From NCBI GenBank assembly GCA_024220505.1, contig JAKZZE010000008.1, forward strand, positions 248,001 to 312,000: a DNA stretch of 64,000 nt. The letters are read 5' to 3'. The notes under the pieces are model-generated. The model was not told where the DNA came from, searched no databases, and saw only the letters and a list, made by a program, of their open reading frames with translations. The DNA comes from Rhizopus arrhizus. Taxonomy: Eukaryota > Mucoromycota > Mucoromycetes > Mucorales > Rhizopodaceae. Below, one piece after another: positions 11,193-20,482 of the stretch. The translations under genes were made by a program, and so were the position numbers. The number at the start of each line of letters is the position of its first letter. The stretch's first letter is position 1.

Positions 11193-12255
11193 GTGTTCAT
11201 AAATATCCATTTATGCAGATGTCGGTTTTTGTGTGACAAAAAAATCGACTGATTTTTTATTCCCGACTTTCCAGATCGCTCTTTGATACGGTAATCTACT
11301 ATCGAAAATTCATAAAACATGCAATTTGAAAGGACGTTCTGGCATGTCTGTGTACCTGAGAAAACTAAATAAAGTTCATAGTAGGTTTCATATACTTGAA
11401 TTAAAATACACGGTACCCTCATTCTGTCTAACGATACATAAAATCTTTTTACAAGAAAAACCCAAGTTTTTGTAGTATGTCTTTATTTAGATTTTTTTTT
11501 TCTTAGAAAAACAGCTTATCAAGAAAACATCTATCCAGTACGCGTCAATATACCTTCTTTAAAGGAAAGGACGGTACTTTCTTTTGACACCTGGCCGGGT
11601 ACACTACCGGTACCACATTTCGTTTTATACTTTAGCCGGTTCGCAACGAAGTGTCCGACAGTTACAGCTCACTTTTTCCCATGCTATACATGCAGTTTGT
11701 TTCTGAGAACCTTTTTGACCTCCCAAATTCAAATAAAGAATAGAACCAAAGAGGAATTGTAGAATGCTTCGGGCTATCAATTCTACTGCGCATTCATGCT
11801 TTTCTTAATCTTTTTTTCTATACCAAACCAATATAAACAAACCCTCTCCCATGTATTAAAGTCATATTTAGAACTACAAATTAGACAAATAAGATCCTTG
11901 TATCTCTCTTTTTGAACTAGGGTTTTTTTTGTAAAAAAAAAGATCAAGGACGACTGGGAATGAAAGATTACAAATTCCGAAATTATTTTTATTGCTGCTT
12001 TTTCTGTTGGGGAGGAGGGAAAATCGTAAGATTTTGTACTATGCCCTTTTTGAACAATGGTTTTTCTTAGGGAAATAAAATAAGGTTTTATGAATATCTT
12101 GGAGAAATAAGGTTTGTGTTAGAGAGTAACATTTGCACTATAACAGTAGCATGCTATTAATTCTTTGATAAAACTTGTGTTTTATGTCTTGTAAAATGTC
12201 TTTTTTTGACTCTTTTTTAATATGAAATGATTTTTTATTTGAATTTCGGAAATAT

Positions 12256-12291
<36 letters not shown>

Positions 12292-13798
12292 ATTCTATTA
12301 GGATGACCTGTAGATTGTAGGCTGTTTTAATGATCGATCATCTGAACCACATACTAATTTGGCTCCCTTCCGTTACATTTTGTTCCTTAATTTTTTGAAG
12401 TTTAATGCTATTCATTATTGATAGCATTTTAAATGGATAATCGACTTTATGTAAATGAATTTTATATATATTTTGAATTCATGCTAGATAAATATTTTAT
12501 GACTTTGTTTAAGCTAAATTTCTGCCATGTATTGTTTGCTAATATCTATGCATACTACAGTACTCACAGGACCTAAACTTGATGCCAGGTTAGTGAAACA
12601 AAACTAAGCCTTCTATACGAGCCATTAAAGCTTGGCTTAGGAATATTAAATATTGTTTACTATTTTGTAGGTTAAGGTATGAGTTAATTAGTCTATTTTT
12701 GTATTGGGTTGAATACGCCGTTCTCAGTACTTGGTGAATTATCGATCATTCGTATTTTGAAAAGTATATTCCTTTTCATTGTGTACCTCAGTTTATAACA
12801 TTCTCTATAAATATATAACTAATCAACAAAAAGTTATATCTTAGTCTGCCCGCTTTTTCTCTTTTAATAATTTAAATATGAATATTACCATCATAAGATC
12901 TGCGTTACTACAAAATTGACTTCTTGAGATAAACTGCTGACTTTCATTTATTGGCGAGAGAAAACATACGAAGCGATTATAATGGATCAAATCATCCTTT
13001 CAATGCTATTAAAAATTGAGGAAGCTAAGCTGTATATTTTGTCTCTAGTAAAATACATAAAATATTTCATCCTTTTTTCTTTTTCTTTTGTACTTTAACT
13101 CACTTAAGACCCCATTCATTCTGCTCCACTTCATTTAAATATATAAAAAACGAAAATACGCGTTATTATAAAAAATTTCTTTTTTTTAACTTTGTGGTCA
13201 TTCATTTTTTGATAGATTTTAGTAAAGCAGCTAAAAATACATCATGCATTGATGATTTGAGGCATTTCGCAGTAGATGATAATCTTGATATGTTTATTAT
13301 TTATAAATACTGTATATCGACGCTACCTCGTTCACAGAGATTGTGGATAGCATTTATTCTTGTGAAAATACCGATTGATACAGTGAGGACAATAGTGCGT
13401 TCATAGTACATACCAAAGTAAATGTCTGGCCTAAGGCTATTCATTTAAATTAACTGATGAACTGCTTTTTATAACCACTGACTGTGATTAAGTTTGTTAG
13501 AATCTCCTGTGAGAATATGCGTTCGTTTCCATCATAAGTGATTCTTTATCATATCCTGTTTTACAACGAAAGCAAAAGAGAGAGAAAAAAAGGAGGTTTG
13601 TATAATCTTATTAGTAAATACATAAAAGAGAATAGCGCAAATGTGTGTACATGAATTTGCCATTTCTCATAAGTTTTGATCACTTTATCTACTGTGCATT
13701 TTCTCATTATTAAGAAATCACCACCCAATGTTGCCTTGTTTTATGGTTATCCTTTTTCTAAGATAGAGTGGCCTTGATTTGAATGGCATTTGCAGTTT
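11193..13798. other. long gene-free region with a poly-A tract
   Basis: About 2.6 kb without a supportable gene. It holds an uninterrupted run of 33 adenines at 12258-12290 and several shorter T runs. Short ORFs such as 13194-13406 have no recognisable domain. A long A run followed by non-coding DNA could mark the tail of an old retroposed copy, but no source gene is visible upstream. Base composition matches the rest of the accessory block that follows. Confidence 0.5.
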
Positions 13799-13981
13799 GA
13801 TGTCGCGTTTAATTGTCGCTTTTTATATATATATCGTATTATAAAATTTGTAAAAATGCGAATTTACTTTCTGAAAATGATGTATTTGATCATTTGTTTG
13901 AAACCCAATTGATCACTTTTTTGAGATTCAATTGGCCATTGTTTTGAAAATTTGGTCATTTTTCTGAAATTCATTTGGGTA
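13799..13981 (+). repeat. left long inverted repeat
   Basis: Begins GATGTCGCGTTTAA and ends CATTTGGGTA. It pairs with the reverse complement of 19363-19547, with a few differences confined to the outer 35 bp (a TA-repeat length change and single substitutions). Its inner half consists of five related units starting TTGATC/TTGGCC/TTGGTC at 13886, 13909, 13932, 13952 and 13975, about 23 bp apart. Confidence 0.85.
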
Positions 13982-14201
13982 CCTATCAACGATATATTTA
14001 AAACAAAGCAATAGATACAGGAGATCAAGTAAGAATGGCGAGTTCTTTAACAACCATCATGTATGTATTACCCTTTTTTTTGAAGCTAAAAACACAAGAC
14101 ATTTCCATTACTTTAAGCAACAGTTTGACCAATTGAACCCAATACATAAATTATTCATAAAAAATTATCACCAAGTACTTTATTATATTCCTGGAAGAAA
14201 T

Positions 14202-15731
14202 TTAGAACACATTTTTCCTTTTTCTTCCACGTTCCATCATGAATTCTTCCCAATCTTTAAAGTTAACAATATCCTCTTCAGAATCAGTTTCAATTTGATC
14301 TAATGCAGAGAGAATATCAGACTCCAAATGTGGATCAATTGCATTAGTTTCGTATTCATCTTCCTGATTTTCATATCCTTCTGTACTATCAGACCTCAAA
14401 ATAAATTCGTCTTCTTCGAAAAACTGCATGGTTTGAAGCTGGTGAGTATGCTTAACCTCCAAAACAGTGTTCAGCTTTGTGTAGTTAATAAATATTAGCC
14501 GTTTCAAAGATAAAATTGCTGCTAATAACATGGCAAATGAGGCTGTATGAGTTTCTTCTTTAGGCATCATGTACGTGCCTTTTTTGTATGTAATGCTATG
14601 TTCCTCTGAAATATACCTCGTCGCAAACACTACAAGTTTTAAACCTTCCCATTGACAAGTTATGGCCTCGAATCTTTTCATAATGTTTACACTGCCAAGT
14701 TGATTTCTCCATTTCCTAAGCATCAAACTTTGTAGTGTTTTTCCTTTACTAAAATCTGCTTTTACACCTTTTAGCGTTGGTTTTTCTTCAGCTGATAGAT
14801 AGTCAGAACTGTCATTTATATTGCGTAATATAAAATCAACCCGCTGATTCTTGACGTTATTGAATTCTTTAGTAATACTGGAATAACAATCGGCTCTTTT
14901 AGATGTGAATTTTGTGTCGTGTAGGAACGCATTGTCCCAAACTGCAGAATAGACATGAGTTCTATACCATGATTCGTTATGATCAGTTTTTAAGAGCTGA
15001 CCCGAGGACCAAAGTTCGACTGATATTGCCAAAGCTAACCTGATGTAGCGACACATTGGAGTTATAATAGTCTTGTCAGAGTAAAATACTGATAATAATT
15101 TATCAATATCACTTTGTGATTTACATTTGGCTATTAGCATCAGCATCTCTCGCTCTTTTCTTGTTGTAGATGGTTGTATATGGGTCTGAAAATCCTTCAG
15201 AAGTTGTGGTAGATATGGCTGATAACGGGTTGCAATCTTATCTTTCATAAAATCAAGGTGCCCTTCATTCCCGAACTTTTCACATAAGTGCTTCATCTTA
15301 TCAATATGGCTCATTTGTTGGAATTTGGATAGTTCGGTTTCTTTTTGATTGTTTTGTTGTTGAAATTGACTGGTGATTGCATTTCCATCAAGTTCATCTA
15401 TAAATTGATGCGGGTAGAATATCTTTTTAATTTGAGCTGCTGTGCAAATGTCATGGATACAGCTAGGCAATGTCTCCATTTTTTGTTTTTCGTCGTCAGA
15501 GTATTTCACTTTACGCGCCTGGTATATTTTATTTGCTTCTTCTAAATAAACGTCGCCCAGTTCTTTCAAATCAGCATCATTAAGCGGAACTCTTAAGCCT
15601 TTATCGGCTAATAGATGCGCCACTCTTTCGTATTTCCACTGTGAAACTGGGTTTTTATCCAAATAGACAGATATGATTTTTCTGATTGTAGATTTATCTT
15701 CATTTAAATTAAGAGAAAAGGTTTGTGACAT
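14202..15731 (-). CDS. PD-(D/E)XK-like nuclease-domain protein in the inverted-repeat element
   Basis: Intact single-exon ORF of 509 codons, much longer than chance in this AT-rich block. The N-terminal third is helical and charged (MSQTFSLNLNEDKSTIRKII). In the second half, the segment VDFILRNINDSSDYLSAEEKP places an Asp, then an E-x-K, at the spacing of a PD-(D/E)XK nuclease core. It is followed by KGVKADFSKGKTLQSLMLRKW and, later, ITCQWEGLKLVVFATRYI, which look like the remaining core strand and helix. The C-terminal 80 residues are acidic. I recall similar multi-copy hypothetical proteins in Mucorales, but no name can be given. The nuclease call is inference from motif spacing. The ORF sits just inside the left inverted repeat, reading toward it, and its start lies 49 bp from a duplicated segment. 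Confidence 0.65.
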   Translation of the reverse strand: MSQTFSLNLNEDKSTIRKIISVYLDKNPVSQWKYERVAHLLADKGLRVPLNDADLKELGDVYLEEANKIYQARKVKYSDDEKQKMETLPSCIHDICTAAQIKKIFYPHQFIDELDGNAITSQFQQQNNQKETELSKFQQMSHIDKMKHLCEKFGNEGHLDFMKDKIATRYQPYLPQLLKDFQTHIQPSTTRKEREMLMLIAKCKSQSDIDKLLSVFYSDKTIITPMCRYIRLALAISVELWSSGQLLKTDHNESWYRTHVYSAVWDNAFLHDTKFTSKRADCYSSITKEFNNVKNQRVDFILRNINDSSDYLSAEEKPTLKGVKADFSKGKTLQSLMLRKWRNQLGSVNIMKRFEAITCQWEGLKLVVFATRYISEEHSITYKKGTYMMPKEETHTASFAMLLAAILSLKRLIFINYTKLNTVLEVKHTHQLQTMQFFEEDEFILRSDSTEGYENQEDEYETNAIDPHLESDILSALDQIETDSEEDIVNFKDWEEFMMERGRKRKNVF

Positions 15732-15779
15732 TGTACAAGTAGTAGGAAAGTAAAAACTGTTAATAAACTGCGTTATCTT

Positions 15780-15995
15780 GAGACTTAAAAAAGTTATATT
15801 TTTATTTAATATTATTGTATCTGGTATTTATATCCTTTTCATGAAGATTCAATTAAATCCTTTTCAAGATACTTTAATTAATTATAGCTGTAGATCTAGC
15901 ATGAACAAATTTTAGTATGAAGACCTGTTCCTGGTTATGCAAGTGGACTGTTTATAATTATTTATTTATTTTTCATTTATGTCTCATTGCATCAG
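15780..15995 (+). repeat. direct duplication, copy 1 (upstream of the nuclease ORF)
   Basis: From GAGACTTAAAA to GCATCAG, nearly identical to 16037-16257. It includes GGTATTTATATCC and TAATTAATTATAGC stretches. Because the nuclease ORF starts at 15731 on the minus strand, this copy covers its immediate upstream region. Confidence 0.85.
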
Positions 15996-16036
15996 TGTGT
16001 TATTCCGTAAGAATAAAAAAGATTATAAAATTCAAC

Positions 16037-16257
16037 GAGACTTAAAAAGTTATGTTTTTATTTAATATTATTGTATCTGGTATTTATATCCTTTTCATGA
16101 AGATTCAATTAAATCCTTTTCAAGATACTTTAATTAATTATAGCTGTAGATCTAGCATGAACAAATTTTAGTATGAAGACCTGTTCCTGGTTATGCAAGT
16201 GGACTGTTTATAATTATTTAAGTAGATCTATTTTTCATTTATGTCTCATTGCATCAG
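16037..16257 (+). repeat. direct duplication, copy 2
   Basis: Same sequence as 15780-15995, apart from an insertion of AGTAGATC-type bases near the 3' end and an A/G change near the start. The two copies are 41 bp apart, so this is a local tandem duplication with little divergence. Confidence 0.85.
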
Positions 16258-16400
16258 GAGCTATATTAAAACAACTTGTATTGAGTTAAAGGAGTGGAAT
16301 TAGTTATGACTGAATAATAGCGAAAAGACTGTAATAAATCTTTGTAAAGCATTCACTACTCTGATTTCTTATAAATTGAATATGAATCATGCTTAAAGTA

Positions 16401-16700
16401 TGTTGGGCTACGACATAAACGTTCCAGTAGAAACAGTGGTTTGATTGATTTGTTGCGAACCTCAATTAATTCTCCAATTCAGACTCAGGTCGAGTCGTTG
16501 CTACGACAACCACTTCATATCAAATGGAATAAGTACTGCGCGATCACTACGCAACTACTGCGGCTACTATACAGAAAATCTATAAATATCTCAACATTTT
16601 TTATATGAATAAACATTATTTTTTATCTACAATAACTATCTACTTTATTCTTTCTTTCTACTTGAAGTCTCCTGTCCATTTAGGCTACTTAATAAACCCC
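16401..16700. other. possible solo LTR fragment
   Basis: Begins TGTTGGGCTACGACA, like many Ty3/Gypsy LTRs, and contains a TATA-like CTATAAATATC at about 16585 followed by AATAAA at about 16608. No second LTR, primer-binding site or clear target-site duplication is seen, and the right end is undefined. Treat as a suggestion only. Confidence 0.22.
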
Positions 16701-17002
16701 GACTTCAAGACTTATTTTAGATTTCAAGTGTGACTCCTAAAATGAAATAAACCAATAACAATGTAATCGGGATCACCATCTTAGAAATCAATGACGTATA
16801 CATTTCACTAACATTTTTTTCTCATTCACTACTCTTTGTCTTTTGTGAATTAAACTCGCTAAGTCAAACATAAATGATGATCTTTAAACAATGTATATTG
16901 ATGGTCTAATTATTGCTGTATAAAAACCACTACTTGTTTATATTGGCTTATTGAGGCTATATTGCTAACATAATTATTCCTATCTTTATTCAGGCTTTTG
17001 TA

Positions 17003-17499
17003 CTGGTCTCCGTTTTTGGTCATGACTAATGCTTGGGATGTGGGTTTATTGATACAGCATCCACGGTTGTTGATATGGGCTATTGAGGCAGTATCATCAA
17101 GACAACCAACAAGTATAGTATAGACCGTCGTCTGTTCAAACTTCTGTGCTGGTCTCCGTTTTTGGTCATGACTAATGCTTGGGATGTGGGTTTATTGATA
17201 CAGCATCCACGGTTGTTGATATGGGCTATTGAGGCAGTATCATCAAGACAACCAACAAGTATAGTATAGACCGTCGTCTGTTCAAACTTCTGTGCTGGTC
17301 TCCGTTTTTGGTCATGACTAATGCTTGGGATGTGGGTTTATTGATACAGCATCCACGGTTGTTGATATGGGCTATTGAGGCAGTATCATCAAGACAACCA
17401 ACAAGTATAGTATAGACCGTCGTCTGTTCAAACTTCTGTGCTGGTCTCCGTTTTTGGTCATGACTAATGCTTGGGATGTGGGTTTATTGATACAGCATC
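17003..17499. repeat. 146 bp tandem repeat, 3.4 copies
   Basis: The unit starting CTGGTCTCCGTTTTTGGTCA begins at 17003, 17149, 17295 and 17441, an exact period of 146 bp. The last copy stops after GATACAGCATC at 17499. Copies are essentially identical over their whole length. A more degraded unit (TTATTGAGGCTATATT...) lies immediately upstream from about 16930. No ORF crosses the array in a way that suggests a repeat protein. Confidence 0.9.
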
Positions 17500-18699
17500 T
17501 AGAATCTAATTAAAGGAGTTATTAGTCACGTAAGATTGCCTTTTGTGCTATTCTCTAACATGGAGTATCTAATTATTCTGTTTTAAGACTCTAGTAGTAA
17601 TGAATGTTTTGTCCCAATAAACGATTGCCAACATGCTTTTATTTATCATATATACATGTTATTTTATTATGTATAGTATATATCCTATTAGTTATACATA
17701 ATTGGATATTCTACAACATAAATGAAGAGTCTTAGTAAAAGGTTGAGCAGTTGTGTAATTTATGAGGTTAAACGAAGGGAGTTCGGTTTGTGTGATCTCA
17801 AATTTCCAATTGTGCAGCCTGGATTTTTTATGTGTGCAAGAAATAATTGTTTTTTTGTGTAAGCTATTTGGTGGAAATTTTGCATTCATGTACACCTTTT
17901 CCTACATATCAATACTCATATTTCGATTGTTGGTCATACCTATAATAATTTCAGTTACCTCTGATCCGTTCCTCAATGTGGTAAATGCGTTTACAGTACA
18001 TGTTTATTAGATCTTGTTTTTGGCACGCGGTTGTATGTAACCAAATTTTGCTAGAGTCAGGTCAAAGATAAAAGAAAGAGTAATCTAAAAAACCCCTGAG
18101 GTTCTAAGGACAAAAAATGAAAAGAAATAAAAAAGTTAGGGTTAGATACTAGAAAGCCATCGAATCAGAGATTGTCCGATGGACTTTGGGATATCTTCTA
18201 CTGAGGAATCATGATTCATCTGATCTATCTATAACAAAATATGGAACAAATAATGTGCTATCTGATACGCCAGATGGAAAGAACAGTTGGTAATTTGAGA
18301 GGACGAACAAGAAGCAAGTTGAAAATAAATGAAGCATGATCTTTTAAGCGTTCTGGGAGCATGAGTTGATGATAAACAAAGAAGCGCTGAATTGCATGAT
18401 TTTTGGTAAAATACTCGGCAGGGTGTCGAAGACAAAGCTTGATGTAGGTGGGTAGTCATACAAGGCGCTATCGCACACATCTGCTCCGTTCAGCACAGGT
18501 TACTGGTGGCTAGAGAATTGGATTCACACATACTTTTGGGTGGCAGAGGGAAAGGGGCTTTGTATCAGGCTTCTGTCGACGACTGTCCGAAGAGGTTTTT
18601 AGGAATATATGCTTCTGCTTCTGTAATTCTGACGCTAATTTAATGACTCCAAACGACTATATAGCACTAAAAGCAGTCTTTGAAACAGCTTTGGTGGAT

Positions 18700-19283
18700 G
18701 GCGTAACAAAAATTACTGGTTCTCACGTTTGGACCAGGTTTTCCCTCTGGTCATGTTGATATTAAAGCCAGACTCCCCAATAAAAACACAAGTGTTGTGG
18801 TAGCCAGTTCCCTCAGCAGTCCATTCAATAACTCAAACTTCCCGAGCTTCGACAGTTTTAGATCTATTTCTTTGGGTTAAATGGCGAGTAAACGCTCTTC
18901 ATGCTGAAGTTGTATTCATCTTTCATAAGTTCAGCCACTCTTGTCTTCTTTTCAAGGACGCTAGCCTGAGGATTTGTTTTGTATTCTACCCTTTATTTTC
19001 AAGCTGTATACGTGCTCACGTTTGCAAGTGTACAAGCTTCATCATTCTTGTGGCCGTTCTCAAAAGTGTAATAAATACACATTTTTCGTTGATGACTTAT
19101 ATATTTTGTATACTCAGTAACCCTATCTTCCTTTGCAGGTGCATCCTCCATGACAATATCAGCAGCACTTTCAGGAAGATCCAATATATCAATCTCTATA
19201 TATCTAATAAACGTCTGAAGAGTCTTAAAGCTTTGAAAGACAAAAGAAAGGAGATTCATCAACAGCCATAGCTTCTCTGTCAT
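18700..19283 (-). pseudogene. decayed Tc1/IS630 (DDE_3) transposase
   Basis: Reading the minus strand from 19283, an N-terminal segment (EDRVTEYTKYISHQRKM) resembles the start of the helix-turn-helix region of Mucorales Tc1-like transposases. Downstream, with frame breaks and stops, come VLEKKTRVAELMKDEYNFSM and then the DDE core relic GYHNTCVFIGESGFNINMTR followed by GKTWSK. In this family the core normally reads IDESGF; here the catalytic Asp is Gly. Stops and frameshifts, for example between 18880 and 18850, prove it is dead. The C-terminal part cannot be traced past about 18700. Confidence 0.6.
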
Positions 19284-19362
19284 TATCGCTGCAGATGCTT
19301 CTTAGGCCATCCTCAGTGTAAAATCGCAGGTTAGATGTTCTTTGGAGCTCATTGTTAAGAGA

Positions 19363-19547
19363 TACCCAAATGAATTTCAGAAAAATGACCAAATTTTCAA
19401 AACAATGGCCAATTGAATCTCAAAAAAGTGATCAATTGGGTTTCAAACAAATGATCAAATACATCATTTTCAGAAAGTAAATTCGCATTTTTACAAATTT
19501 TATAATACGATATATACATAAAAAAAGCGACAGTTAAACGCGACATC
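19363..19547 (-). repeat. right long inverted repeat
   Basis: Reverse complement of 13799-13981. The same ~23 bp sub-units are readable on the minus strand. Immediately outside (19575-19625) there is a weaker stretch of the same character (GGCAATTATTTTTGAAAATTC, TTTTCAAAAAAAAAATGTCCAAT), so related units may extend beyond the clear border. Confidence 0.85.
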
Positions 19548-20482
19548 TATTCCAGTGTAAAGTTTGAAGAAATAGGCAATTATTTTTGAAAATTCGATCA
19601 ACATTTTCAAAAAAAAAATGTCCAATAGAGGGTGGAAGTGATGTATGAGCTTCATACCAAAATTGGAAACTCGCTCTTTGAATGTATGACAAGCATTGAC
19701 AATGTTGATATTAAAAGCATCAACTTTGTACAATGTAGAGATAAGCATAAAGCTGTGATATTTTTCTCTATTTTATTTCTTTTATGAGATGAAATTAAGC
19801 ATAGATATAATACTGCTCTCTGCTCTTTTATATATCTGTATTACAGAGTCTCCTTTACAAAGTTTCAAAAAAAAATACTACTAAAAATTCATATTTGCAT
19901 TTTCTCTTTTAAGCATGAAAGAAACGGCATGTTAGTAACAGCGATATTAAGAAATAGCTGTGCTTGGAGTAGAGATATAGCAAATACAGCAGTTGTTTTG
20001 GGAAACGAAGAGTAAGGGAGGCTCTATTTATACTATAACTCTTTGCGCAATCCTAATCACACTATAAAGCTGTCGTCTTTGGAAATAGTGTATTTTTTGG
20101 ATTCCATCTTCTTTTTTAGGTTAGTTTCTTACTGAGAAAGAAATTTGACGACATTTGTGTAAACTTGTGCAACTCAAGATCTTCTCAAAGCATAATAATC
20201 CTGAGAATTCATTATCGTATGTTGCTTATTGGAGCTCAAACATAGCCAACAAATTTTAACATTTGTTTATATTTTTTAATAAAAAAAGAATAAAGAAAAT
20301 ACTCTTTGTATTCCTTGTTTTTCAGGTACAGAACCTACCTTATTTGACTTAAACCGCTTTATGCTTTCCTTATTCGGTTACAAACCATTTGTTTGTGTAA
20401 CTGATTAAAGTTTTTTTTTTTTTCTTCTTTTTTCGAAACCTGGTTTTTTATTTGTTTCTTTTTTAATATTTTTTTTGAAATT
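19548..20482. other. intergenic, with a possible protein relic on the minus strand
   Basis: A minus-strand frame from 19748 to 19550 reads like degraded protein (LYKVDAFNINIVNACHTFKE, then FYKLYTGI-like residues) and runs into the right inverted repeat. It has no start context or partner exon. The remaining ~700 bp carry T-rich runs before the kelch gene and are presumably its promoter. Confidence 0.35.

Larger units (their letters stand above)
13799..19547. mobile_element. putative 5.7 kb element bounded by long inverted repeats
   Basis: Two copies of a ~184 bp sequence lie in opposite orientation at 13799-13981 and 19363-19547 and match almost base for base. Between them lie a 509-residue PD-(D/E)XK-like nuclease ORF, a ~220 bp direct duplication, a 146 bp tandem repeat array and a decayed Tc1/IS630 transposase. 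This layout fits a TIR DNA transposon or a nested composite. No target-site duplication is obvious at the outer edges (GTTT on the left, TATT on the right), so the true ends may lie elsewhere, or the two repeats may be independent insertions. Which internal gene, if any, moves the element is unknown. Confidence 0.5.

Noticed and set aside
17003..17499. CRISPR array
   Set aside because: Units are contiguous 146 bp tandem copies with no unique spacers, and the genome is eukaryotic.
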